DNA of 21,250 nt from Polynucleobacter meluiroseus (GTDB lineage Bacteria; Pseudomonadota; Gammaproteobacteria; Burkholderiales; Burkholderiaceae). The stretch spans positions 1-21,250 of the forward strand of contig CAMBJN010000008.1 in assembly GCA_945867755.1 (NCBI GenBank). The letters are read 5' to 3'. The notes beneath the pieces are model-generated. The model searched no databases. It was not told the origin of the DNA and saw only the letters and a program-made list of their open reading frames with translations. The position numbers were made by a program, and so were the translations under genes. Below, piece after piece: positions 14,650 through 21,250 of the stretch (its first letter is position 1; each line of letters begins with the position of its first letter).

Positions 14650-15447
14650 TTAATAAATACTTTGGCCTAAGCTGGCAACTCTCAAAGCTGCAGCATTTCT
14701 TAAGCGACCTCTTTCAGCTAATACCTTTTCACCATAACCACCATCATTGATAAAGATGGATGAGGCGCCAACATACAAGCGCAATCCTGCGTTTAAAGAA
14801 CCACCTTTTGCAATGTATTCACGAAGAATCAAAGAACCCACGCGCATATTGGCATCTGGATCTAGGGCAGCTTCATGTCCGCCAAATAGCTGGAACTTTT
14901 CTACGTGAACCCTGGTCATGACCTGCATCAGTCCCTGGGCGCCCTTTTTGCTCTCAGCCAAAGGATTAAAACTTGACTCAACAGCCGTAACGGCCAAGAT
15001 GAGAGTTGGGTCTAAACCCACCTCACGACTCACTACCATGGCCTTATCAACAAAATCTAAGCTGGCTGAGTGGGCAATCTTGTATTTATTGGATATATAT
15101 GAAGCGACGGCCTGACGCTCGGCACCTGACTTGAGAATTTTTGGGTCTACCGCATTCGTATCCACCAAGCTTGTTGAAATCTTGGCAGCCTGAGGTGCTA
15201 CGGATGGAACAGGTTCAAAACCATCTTGGAATATTTTGTAAACCTCGCCTGGGATCAGCCAAGAAGCTAATTCAACACGCAAGGGCTGGCTCATCCACAT
15301 GGCTAATACAATAAAGGAGGCCAGAATACCCAAGGAGCTCATCACGCTCCTCATCTTAGCTTTGACAATAGGCAGCAAGTTAACAGGCGCAGAGCTGGCT
15401 CTGTCCTGTATGCCTGTGATAACCATCTTCAAAGTATTTGTATTCAT
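14650..15447 (-). CDS. Membrane-anchored lytic transglycosylase (SLT domain)
   Basis: The 265-residue product has an N-terminal cytoplasmic tail, one membrane helix (about 37-53, LGILASFIVLAMWMS), a linker and a C-terminal goose-lysozyme-like SLT domain (about 125-245). AVESSFNPLAESKKGAQGLMQVM carries the catalytic Glu157. Such enzymes cleave peptidoglycan between MurNAc and GlcNAc with 1,6-anhydro product. ATG 15447 is chosen over an upstream GTG at 15477 because GAAGG (15457-15453) lies 5 bases before it. A near-consensus promoter is found upstream. The exact paralogue cannot be named. Confidence 0.9.
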   Translation of the reverse strand: MNTNTLKMVITGIQDRASSAPVNLLPIVKAKMRSVMSSLGILASFIVLAMWMSQPLRVELASWLIPGEVYKIFQDGFEPVPSVAPQAAKISTSLVDTNAVDPKILKSGAERQAVASYISNKYKIAHSASLDFVDKAMVVSREVGLDPTLILAVTAVESSFNPLAESKKGAQGLMQVMTRVHVEKFQLFGGHEAALDPDANMRVGSLILREYIAKGGSLNAGLRLYVGASSIFINDGGYGEKVLAERGRLRNAAALRVASLGQSIY

Positions 15448-15533
15448 TTTTACCTTCTTAAAAAGTGTTCTGCTCACTGATTCAAACTAAAGCGTTGAAA
15501 TTTGTGCACCGCAACATCTCTTTGAGTTGATGC

Positions 15534-15562
15534 ATATTAGGAAAGGTTATATACACTGTCAA
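15534..15562 (-). promoter_or_regulatory. Near-consensus sigma70 promoter of the lytic transglycosylase gene
   Basis: On the minus strand TTGACA (15562-15557, perfect -35) and TAATAT (15539-15534, 4 of 6) are 17 bases apart. The expected start near 15527 gives a leader of about 80 bases before ATG 15447. It is the best promoter match I noticed in the window. Confidence 0.75.
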
Positions 15563-15636
15563 GCATAAAGAAATTTATTTACACTATTTTTAGTTATTAA
15601 AAGACTGTATAAAGAATCATACTCCCTGTGGATAAG

Positions 15637-15687
15637 ATGGGTGAACCATTGACCGATAAGGGTAAATTTTATGTTAGTAAGCACTAA
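15637..15687 (+). other. Possible 16-codon leader ORF
   Basis: ATG 15637 opens MGEPLTDKGKFYVSKH and stops at TAA 15685-15687, 12 bases before a hairpin with a T-tract. It lies in the 458-bp gap between the divergent transglycosylase and gabD genes. GGATAAG just before the ATG is a poor ribosome site. A TATAAA is at 15608 but without a good -35. This may be chance; it is listed only because ORF plus terminator could be a small transcript. Confidence 0.2.
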
Positions 15688-15699
15688 TTTTATAATCTG

Positions 15700-15726
15700 A
15701 AAAAACTACATTTAGTGGTTTTTTTT
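15700..15726. terminator. Hairpin with T8 tract in the gap before gabD
   Basis: AAAAAACTAC (15700-15709) pairs with GTGGTTTTTT (15715-15724) with one G-U pair and the loop ATTTA; eight T (15719-15726) end it. A-runs and T-runs on both sides make it usable in either direction. The stem is AT-rich, so strength is doubtful. No annotated gene reads into it from the left; from the right, it could stop readthrough. Confidence 0.45.
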
Positions 15727-15743
15727 CATTAAAAACCATAGAT

Positions 15744-15861
15744 TGATTCAGGAATCATGAAATATTAGGGTTTTAACTTATCTTTTGATTATCTCTAAAG
15801 GGCCATCCTAAACTGAGATACTTCTGATTGAATCAGAGCCTCTTGATGAAGCAATGATTCA
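15744..15861. repeat. TGATTCA-type repeats upstream of gabD
   Basis: TGATTC and GAATCA form an inverted repeat with a 2-base spacer (15744-15757). TGATT and AATCA form another with a single central base (15825-15835). A further TGATTCA lies at 15855-15861. The clustering just ahead of gabD, overlapping a candidate promoter (TTGATG 15843-15848, GATAAA 15865-15870), suggests a regulator site. Apart from these, the hairpin and the tiny ORF, I see nothing in 15563-15905. Confidence 0.4.
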
Positions 15862-15905
15862 GTAGATAAAGAAGGACTTAACAAGTTAGGGCAAAATCAA
15901 ACCTT

Positions 15906-17315
15906 ATGACAACCACGACAACTAAAACAAACCAATTCTTTGAAGTAAACAATCCAGCTACCCAAGAAATCATTGCTCAGGTCCCTAATATGACCCCAGC
16001 AGATGCTTTGCTAGCAGTTGATAAGGCTCACGCAGCGCTTCCTGCCTGGAAAGCCAGGACTGGCAAAGACAGAGCTCAGCTATTAAGGCGTTGGTTTGAG
16101 CTCATGAACCGAGATGCTGACCGTTTAGCCCGCCTGATGACTGAAGAGCAAGGTAAAGTATTGATGGAGGCCAAAGGCGAAGTCACCTACGCCGCTTCTT
16201 TTATTGAGTGGTTTGCCGAAGAGGCCAAACGTGTGATGGGGGCGATTCCTGCCAGCCCTTGGTCTGATAAACGCATGATGGTGCTAAAACAGGCCATCGG
16301 AGTTTGTGTTTCCATTACCCCGTGGAACTTCCCTCTGGCCATGATCACCAGAAAAGTCGCCCCAGCGATTGCTGCTGGTTGCACGATCGTTATCAAACCA
16401 GCTGAGCAAACACCTTTGTCAGCCCTGGCCTTAGCTGAACTGGCCAAAGAAGCTGGGATCCCAGATGGTGTCATCAATATCGTAACGGCGGATGCTAAGA
16501 ACTCGATTGAGATTGGCAAGGTACTTTGCGACTCTCCTTTGGTTCGCCACCTTTCTTTCACAGGCTCAACCCCGGTTGGCAGAATCCTGATGGAGCAATG
16601 TGCCCCTACTATTAAGAAGGTGGCGCTTGAACTGGGTGGTCATGCCCCTTTCATCGTTTTTGAAGATGCTGATTTGGATGCTGCTGTCAGTGGCGCGATG
16701 CAATCCAAATACCGCAATGCCGGCCAAACCTGCGTTTGCACCAATCGTTTTTATGTTCATGAGAGCTTGTATGATGCATTTGTCGAGAAGCTCGCTCAAG
16801 CCAGCAAGCGCCTGGTCATTGGCCCAGGATTAGAAAAAGGCGTTCAATTAGGCCCATTAATTGATCAACAGGCCATTCTTAAAGTTGAGCAACACGTTCA
16901 AGATGCTGTTGCCAAAGGCGCACGCCTGATGACTGGTGGCAAGCGCCACGCTTTGGGAGGCACTTTTTATGAGCCGACTGTTTTAGCGGGTGTTAAAAAA
17001 GGAATGTTGATCACTGAAGAAGAAACCTTTGGCCCTGTGGCTGCAGTGATTCCGTTCACATCTGAATCAGAAGTGATACAGATGGCCAATGACAGCCAGT
17101 ATGGCTTGGCTTCGTATTTCTATAGCAAAGACATCAGTCGTATTTGGAGAGTTGCTGAAGCTTTGGAATTTGGTATGGTCGGCGTTAACACCGGCACGAT
17201 CTCAAATGAAGTGGCGCCTTTTGGAGGCGTTAAACAATCAGGTCTTGGTAGAGAAGGTAGTGTTTGGGGAATGGATGAGTACTTAGAGATGAAGTATGTT
17301 TGCTTAGGGCTTTAG
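15906..17315 (+). CDS. gabD: NAD(P)-dependent succinate-semialdehyde dehydrogenase GabD
   Basis: GabD oxidises succinate semialdehyde to succinate, the last step of GABA and related breakdown. The 469-residue product is a full aldehyde dehydrogenase: TPWNFPLAMITRK with Asn141, the cofactor segments IVIKPAEQTPLSALAL and FTGSTPVGR, LELGGHAPFIVFEDADLD with Glu242, and NAGQTCVCTNR with catalytic Cys276 and nearby Cys278. These correspond to E. coli GabD Glu254, Cys288 and Cys290. The closing GGVKQSGLGREGS is typical. No gabT or transporter is adjacent, so the substrate could also be glutarate semialdehyde. The Shine-Dalgarno is weak. It converges with trmB across 13 bases. Confidence 0.92.
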   Translation: MTTTTTKTNQFFEVNNPATQEIIAQVPNMTPADALLAVDKAHAALPAWKARTGKDRAQLLRRWFELMNRDADRLARLMTEEQGKVLMEAKGEVTYAASFIEWFAEEAKRVMGAIPASPWSDKRMMVLKQAIGVCVSITPWNFPLAMITRKVAPAIAAGCTIVIKPAEQTPLSALALAELAKEAGIPDGVINIVTADAKNSIEIGKVLCDSPLVRHLSFTGSTPVGRILMEQCAPTIKKVALELGGHAPFIVFEDADLDAAVSGAMQSKYRNAGQTCVCTNRFYVHESLYDAFVEKLAQASKRLVIGPGLEKGVQLGPLIDQQAILKVEQHVQDAVAKGARLMTGGKRHALGGTFYEPTVLAGVKKGMLITEEETFGPVAAVIPFTSESEVIQMANDSQYGLASYFYSKDISRIWRVAEALEFGMVGVNTGTISNEVAPFGGVKQSGLGREGSVWGMDEYLEMKYVCLGL

Positions 17316-17319
17316 TACA

Positions 17320-17340
17320 GGGCTCAGTTCAGAGCTTTTT
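17320..17340 (+). terminator. Weak intrinsic terminator of gabD
   Basis: GCTC (17322-17325) pairs with GAGC (17332-17335), extended by possible G-U pairs, followed by five T (17336-17340). It starts 5 bases after the gabD stop and overlaps the end of the convergent trmB gene. Confidence 0.4.
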
Positions 17341-18117
17341 AAACACCAAATCCCACACTCCATGTCCAAGGCGAATGCCTCGATTCTCAAACTTAGTGAC
17401 TGGACGATAACTCGGACGTTCTGCGAACCCATCCGGCAAGCTACCTGTATTTATCAAAGAAGGTTGCGCAGATAAAACCTCCATCATTTGCTCGGCATAC
17501 TCTTGCCAATCGGTTGCTAAGTGCCAATAGCCACCTGATTTAATTCTGCTACTTAATAGTGAGACAAACTCTGGCTGAATCAAACGTCGTTTGTTGTGGC
17601 GTTTTTTGTGCCATGGGTCGGGGAAGTAGATATGCACACCATCTAAAAAAGATTCTGGAATCATGCTTTCAAAAACTTCCACCGCATCGTGGCGTATGAG
17701 TCTCAAATTAGTAAGCCCTTGCTCACCTATTAACTTAAGTAATGCTCCCACCCCTGGTTCATGAACCTCTATGGCCAGAAAATCATCAGAAGGTCTTGCC
17801 GCAGCGATCTTGGCTGTGGTCTCACCCATGCCAAAACCTATTTCAAGTATTTTTGGTCGAAGCCTTTGATTTGAGCCACTGGTTTGAGTAGTGTTCAATT
17901 GAAAGTTTTTATCCCAATTAATCGCATTAGTAAAAGGTAATAAAAATTGAGGTCCCAAGGTCTCAATTGCACGCGCTTGACCAGCGGTTAATCGTCCTGT
18001 GCGCAAAACAAACGACTTAATGCGGTGCAAGTAATGCTCAGAATCCTCAGGCAACTCTTGTTTGGCTTGCTCAAAGGATTTGTGTAATCGTGAAGATGCT
18101 GAATTTTTTTCTGACAT
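17329..18117 (-). CDS. trmB: tRNA (guanine-N7-)-methyltransferase TrmB
   Basis: TrmB puts 7-methylguanosine at position 46 of tRNA using S-adenosylmethionine. The 262-residue product has a variable N-terminal part (1-85), then a Rossmann methyltransferase: LEIGFGMG at 91-98 for the cofactor, AIEVHEPGVG at 115-124, IRHDA with Asp144, FPDPWHKKRHNKRR at 165-178 and ATDWQEYAEQM. All are hallmark TrmB motifs. Length is slightly longer than E. coli (239) because of the N terminus. No clear Shine-Dalgarno precedes ATG 18117; a short perfect palindrome (GATAT, TTT, ATATC; 18122-18134) lies directly upstream. Confidence 0.97.
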   Translation of the reverse strand: MSEKNSASSRLHKSFEQAKQELPEDSEHYLHRIKSFVLRTGRLTAGQARAIETLGPQFLLPFTNAINWDKNFQLNTTQTSGSNQRLRPKILEIGFGMGETTAKIAAARPSDDFLAIEVHEPGVGALLKLIGEQGLTNLRLIRHDAVEVFESMIPESFLDGVHIYFPDPWHKKRHNKRRLIQPEFVSLLSSRIKSGGYWHLATDWQEYAEQMMEVLSAQPSLINTGSLPDGFAERPSYRPVTKFENRGIRLGHGVWDLVFKKL

Positions 18118-18159
18118 ATCTGATATTTTATATCTGCTGAGCTATTTCAGGATCCATTC

Positions 18160-18187
18160 ACTCTATGTTATGTCCATGAAATATCAA
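18160..18187 (-). promoter_or_regulatory. Candidate promoter of trmB
   Basis: On the minus strand TTGATA (18187-18182, 5 of 6) and TAGAGT (18165-18160, 4 of 6) are separated by 16 bases in the 114-bp gap between uppP and trmB. Confidence 0.35.
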
Positions 18188-18231
18188 GGATTCACAATCA
18201 AGCTCAGCTTAGCTCTAGCCTACCCGTATGA

Positions 18232-19101
18232 TCAGTGTGACCACTGCACAACACCCGTCCAAGCAGTCAGTAACACTAAAACTCCAAAAATAATTCGGTA
18301 CCAGGCAAAAATCCTGAAGTCATGGGTTGCTACATAACGTATCAACCAACGAATACAAACAAACGCAGATACAAAAGAGACTACGAAGCCAATTCCTAAA
18401 ACAGGCCCGAAGGTGCTCCATGAAGCATCACCCAAAACATGACGCAACTTGATAAGTTCATACAGTGTTGCACCTGCAATCACTGGAATAGCCAAGAAGA
18501 AAGAAAATTCAGTGGCAACTTTTCTTGGTAAACCAAATAACATGCCGCCAATGATCGTCGCTCCCGAACGAGAAGTTCCTGGAATCAGGGCAGCACACTG
18601 CGCCAAACCAATTTTCAGAGCATCGCGCCAATTGAGATCATCCACACTGTCAATGTCTCGAGAAATCAATACACCATTACCGACTTCAGACTCTAGCTTC
18701 TTTTGACGAGCCTCAGCCCAAAAAATAATGAAGCCGCCCACAATAAGAGCTGTGGCCACAGGAATCGGAGAAAACAAAACACTTTTAATATATTCACCAA
18801 ACAACAGAGCCAACACAATGGCTGGAATTGTGGCGATGATGACATTCATAGCAAAGCGCTGGGATGCTCTTCTTGAAGTAATACCGGTGACCACGCTGAT
18901 GAGTTTTTGACGATACTCCCAACACACCGCCAAAATCGCACCAAACTGAATGATGACATTAAAAGCCTTACTTTTTTCGTCATTGAAATCCAACAAGTCA
19001 GCAACCAAGATTAAGTGACCGGTAGAAGAGATGGGCAAAAACTCAGTAAAACCCTCTACCAAACCAAGAATGACCGCTTTAAGAATTAAATAAATATCCA
19101 T
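18232..19101 (-). CDS. uppP: Undecaprenyl-diphosphatase UppP (BacA)
   Basis: UppP dephosphorylates undecaprenyl diphosphate on the periplasmic side, recycling the lipid carrier for peptidoglycan; raised levels give bacitracin resistance. The 289-residue product is polytopic, with about eight membrane segments. Signature motifs are EGFTEFLPISSTGH (16-29), with both glutamates and His29, and PGTSRSG at 174-180. The unusual stretch ARQKKLESEVGNGVLISRDI (131-150) forms a hydrophilic loop between them. The Shine-Dalgarno before ATG 19101 is poor. It lies 50 bases after the export permease gene on the same strand and may be cotranscribed. Confidence 0.97.
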   Translation of the reverse strand: MDIYLILKAVILGLVEGFTEFLPISSTGHLILVADLLDFNDEKSKAFNVIIQFGAILAVCWEYRQKLISVVTGITSRRASQRFAMNVIIATIPAIVLALLFGEYIKSVLFSPIPVATALIVGGFIIFWAEARQKKLESEVGNGVLISRDIDSVDDLNWRDALKIGLAQCAALIPGTSRSGATIIGGMLFGLPRKVATEFSFFLAIPVIAGATLYELIKLRHVLGDASWSTFGPVLGIGFVVSFVSAFVCIRWLIRYVATHDFRIFAWYRIIFGVLVLLTAWTGVVQWSH

Positions 19102-19151
19102 GGGGTGATGATAAACAATAAATCTGCCACAAAGATCTTTGATTAACAGAC

Positions 19152-20372
19152 TTACTCGTACCTCAACGCCTGTATTGGCTGCATCGACGACGCCTTACGA
19201 GCGGGATAGTAGCCAAAGAAAATACCGATCACCGCGGAAAAACCCACTGCTAAAACAATCGATAAGACTGAGAGTTGTACAGGCCAAGCGGCCAGTTCAG
19301 CAACCAACCAAGTTCCTAAGCCCCCTAGAAGAATTCCCAATACACCACCAATGGTTGAGAGTGTGATGGCCTCGACCAAGAATTGCGACAGAATATCTTT
19401 ACCTCTGGCACCAACAGCTAAACGCAAACCGATTTCTCGGGTTCTTTCAGTCACAGACACCAGCATGATATTCATGATGCCAATGCCACCCACCAATAAA
19501 CTGACTGAAGCAACTGCAGCCAAAAGAATGGCCATGACTTTGCTGGCAGCTTCTTGGGCTTGAAGTATTTCTGTCAAATTACGCAAAGAAAAGTCATCGG
19601 GGGTATTACCTGTCAATCGATGACGCTGACGCAGCAACTCTCTGACTTTATCTTCCGCCTCTTTCATATCGGCGCCATCTTTGGTTTTAATAAAGATAGA
19701 ACTCACTCGACCAATCCGTCCTTGTAAAGCACCAAAAATTTTATTGCGCGCGGTGGTCAAGGGAATGATGACGATATCGTCTTGATCTTGCCCCATCATG
19801 CTTTGGCCTTTGCGCTCCAACAAACCAATCACCGTGAAAGGCACGCCCCGCACGCGAATAATTTGATCGACTGGGTCACTGTCACCAAACAATTCTCTGG
19901 ACACCGTTTGACCAATGATGGCGACCTTGCCAGCGCCAGACATTTCACCGGCTTCAAACAAGCGGCCACTGATCAGACCCCAATCACGGGCTTCAAAATA
20001 CTCTGGTGTGGTGCCTACAATCGAGGCTAACCAATTCGAATTGCCCCAAACGATTTGACCACTGCCCCTTTGAGTTGGAGCAGCCACTTGAACCTCTGCA
20101 ATCTCACGCATCACAGCCCATGCATCATCTTCGACCAATGTTTGAGCCGTACCTGTACCGCCCCTCACTCCTGCGGTGGTTACAGACCCCGCCCACAGGA
20201 TCATGAGGTTTGAGCCCAAACCAGCAATTTGCTCTTTAACACGAGATTGAGCACCACTGCCTACAGCGATCATCACAATCACGGCTGCCACACCGATGAT
20301 GATGCCCAGCATCGTTAGTCCTGAGCGTAATTTATTGACCTTGAGCGCTTGGAGAGCGATGGATAAATTCAA
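19152..20372 (-). CDS. MacB-type ABC transporter permease (FtsX family)
   Basis: The 406-residue product has a first membrane helix at about 16-40 (SGLTMLGIIIGVAAVIVMIAVGSG, core LGIIIGVAAVIVMIAVG), a large periplasmic MacB_PCD domain (about 45-280) and three C-terminal helices in the FtsX domain. That domain includes VGGIGIMNIMLVSVTERTREIGLRLAVGA (core GIMNIMLVSVTERTREIG), the classical MacB signature. In E. coli MacB the ATPase is fused; here it is a separate gene overlapping the start by 4 bases (ATGA). With the ATPase and adaptor it should form a tripartite pump working with a TolC-like channel that is not in the window. The exported substrate is unknown. A 12-base palindrome CAAAGATCTTTG follows at 19130-19141. 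Confidence 0.92.
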   Translation of the reverse strand: MNLSIALQALKVNKLRSGLTMLGIIIGVAAVIVMIAVGSGAQSRVKEQIAGLGSNLMILWAGSVTTAGVRGGTGTAQTLVEDDAWAVMREIAEVQVAAPTQRGSGQIVWGNSNWLASIVGTTPEYFEARDWGLISGRLFEAGEMSGAGKVAIIGQTVSRELFGDSDPVDQIIRVRGVPFTVIGLLERKGQSMMGQDQDDIVIIPLTTARNKIFGALQGRIGRVSSIFIKTKDGADMKEAEDKVRELLRQRHRLTGNTPDDFSLRNLTEILQAQEAASKVMAILLAAVASVSLLVGGIGIMNIMLVSVTERTREIGLRLAVGARGKDILSQFLVEAITLSTIGGVLGILLGGLGTWLVAELAAWPVQLSVLSIVLAVGFSAVIGIFFGYYPARKASSMQPIQALRYE

Positions 20373-21097
20373 GATAGACCTCCAAGCGAACTAATTTTTT
20401 TGTTAGGACTGTCATCAATGATCCTGCCATCTTTGAAAGTGATCGTGCGCGATGCATAAGCAGCGACATCTGGCTCATGCGTGACGACCACCACGGTCAT
20501 CCCTTGCTGATTGAGTTGCGTTAAGAGCGCCATCACCTCCGCACTTGTTTTAGAATCCAAGGCACCAGTAGGCTCATCAGCCAAAATCAAATCTGGATCA
20601 TTGGCCAATGCTCTGGCAATAGCCACACGTTGCTGTTGCCCTCCAGATAATTGTGAAGGTGTGTTCTGTAAACGATCACCCAAACCCACTTGCTCTAAAC
20701 GTAGCTTAGCATGCTCATAACGCTCTTCTTTACTCAGCCCTGCAAGAGGGCCGACTCTGGCGTATAACAAAGGCAAGGCAACGTTTTCAAGCGCTGAAGT
20801 TCTTGCCAATAGATTAAATTGCTGAAAAATAAAACCAATGCGACGATTGCGCAAATCAGCTAATTCGTCACTGGACATATTGGCAACATCTTCTCCGCCC
20901 AAATCATAAGAACCACTGCTTGGCTGATCTAAACAGCCAATCATGTTCATGAACGTTGACTTGCCAGAGCCTGAAGCTCCTACAATTGCCACAAACTCAC
21001 CCTGATCAATGCTGACAGATACCCCATCAAGAGCATGCACTATTTGCTCGCCAATCCCATAGGACTTAACCAGCTGATGAGTTTTGATCAAAGTCAT
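20369..21097 (-). CDS. MacB-type ABC transporter ATP-binding protein
   Basis: From ATG 21097 the product has 242 residues: Walker A GASGSGKST (40-48), Q-loop FIFQQFNLL near 89-97, signature LSGGQ (150-154), Walker B LILADEPTGALDS (170-182) and switch His207. This is the LolD/MacB class that powers mechanotransmission rather than membrane transport proper. The open frame reaches a GTG at 21160, but that would overlap the end of the adaptor gene (stop 21111) by about 50 bases, so the ATG, 13 bases after it, is preferred. Its Shine-Dalgarno is weak. It overlaps the permease start by 4 bases, indicating coupled translation. Confidence 0.93.
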   Translation of the reverse strand: MTLIKTHQLVKSYGIGEQIVHALDGVSVSIDQGEFVAIVGASGSGKSTFMNMIGCLDQPSSGSYDLGGEDVANMSSDELADLRNRRIGFIFQQFNLLARTSALENVALPLLYARVGPLAGLSKEERYEHAKLRLEQVGLGDRLQNTPSQLSGGQQQRVAIARALANDPDLILADEPTGALDSKTSAEVMALLTQLNQQGMTVVVVTHEPDVAAYASRTITFKDGRIIDDSPNKKISSLGGLS

Positions 21098-21110
21098 GAA
21101 ACGCTTATTT

Positions 21111-21250
21111 TCAGAATAGTCGTGGGCCAGCCGGTCTTGCAGCGCCAGCTTTTGCAGCACCAGTCATGCCAGTGATGACTAAGTCGCCAGACTTCAATGC
21201 GGCTTCACCGCTCTCGGGTGGCAAGACTTCGCTGGCATTGCCGTCACTCA
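21111..21250 (-). CDS. MacA-like periplasmic adaptor, C-terminal end only (partial)
   Basis: Reading the minus strand from 21248, an open frame of 45 codons ends at TGA 21113-21111: SDGNASEVLPP..., then LKSGDLVITGMTGAAKAG and the tail AARPAGPRLF. The phrase GDLVITG is the usual C-terminal ending of HlyD/MacA-type adaptors, where it follows a residue pattern like LKEGDQVVVG. The position directly before a MacB-type ATPase and permease fits macA. Start and nearly all domains lie beyond the right edge. The Ala/Pro-rich tail is longer than in E. coli MacA by impression only. Confidence 0.7.
   Translation of the reverse strand, partial: SDGNASEVLPPESGEAALKSGDLVITGMTGAAKAGAARPAGPRLF

Noticed and set aside
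16187..16561. 124-codon minus-strand open frame inside gabD
   Set aside because: It lies wholly antisense to a well-supported dehydrogenase domain and shows no recognisable motif.
19130..19141. Palindrome CAAAGATCTTTG as a terminator after the export permease
   Set aside because: It is fully symmetric with no loop bases and no T-tract, so it is not a good hairpin terminator; a 12-base palindrome may be chance.
21098..21160. GTG start extending the MacB-type ATPase by 21 residues
   Set aside because: It would overlap the adaptor gene's end in another frame, and the extra residues precede the normal ABC domain start.

Overview
The window looks like ordinary chromosome from a free-living betaproteobacterium of the Burkholderiaceae, most like Polynucleobacter. 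I base this on recalled protein sequences and on the gene order glyA - nrdR - minor pilins - ribD - ribE - ribBA - ribH - nusB. Base composition looks moderately AT-rich by eye (not computed). Ribosome binding sites are often weak. I see no rRNA, tRNA, CRISPR array, transposase or prophage.

Region 1 (1-6282, all on the minus strand) is the Tol-Pal cell-envelope locus, read right to left: ydfG (SDR dehydrogenase), tolQ, tolR, tolA, tolB, a perfect-stem terminator, then pal, cpoB/ybgF and queC. TolQ-TolR-TolA form the inner-membrane motor, TolB and CpoB are periplasmic, and Pal is the outer-membrane lipoprotein. queC makes the queuosine precursor preQ0 and shares the transcript only by position. 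The left edge ends in half of a strong hairpin terminator.

Region 2 (6380-14603, plus strand) holds glyA and nrdR, four minor (pseudo)pilin genes that are tightly overlapping or adjacent (PilV-, PilW-, PilX- and FimT-like), and a complete block for the later riboflavin steps (ribD, ribE, a ribB with a degenerate RibA-like tail, ribH) ending in nusB. Between nrdR and the pilins, on the opposite strand, lies a gene too short for ordinary ORF calling. It is a BrnA/CopG-like antitoxin broken by one TAG codon, with a good ribosome binding site and a near-perfect 21-bp palindrome just upstream. No toxin gene accompanies it.

Region 3 (14650-21250) holds a membrane-anchored lytic transglycosylase (minus, with a near-consensus sigma70 promoter), a 458-bp intergenic region, gabD (plus), and then on the minus strand trmB, uppP and a macA-macB-type export operon whose adaptor gene runs off the right edge. 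Envelope functions recur across the window (Tol-Pal, lytic transglycosylase, UppP, MacAB-like export).

I found no convincing undescribed system. The points most worth a second look are the broken solitary antitoxin with its apparent operator, the leaderless PilW-like pilin next to a very short PilV-like one, a G-rich repeat in the pal message, and the short unexplained signals upstream of gabD.
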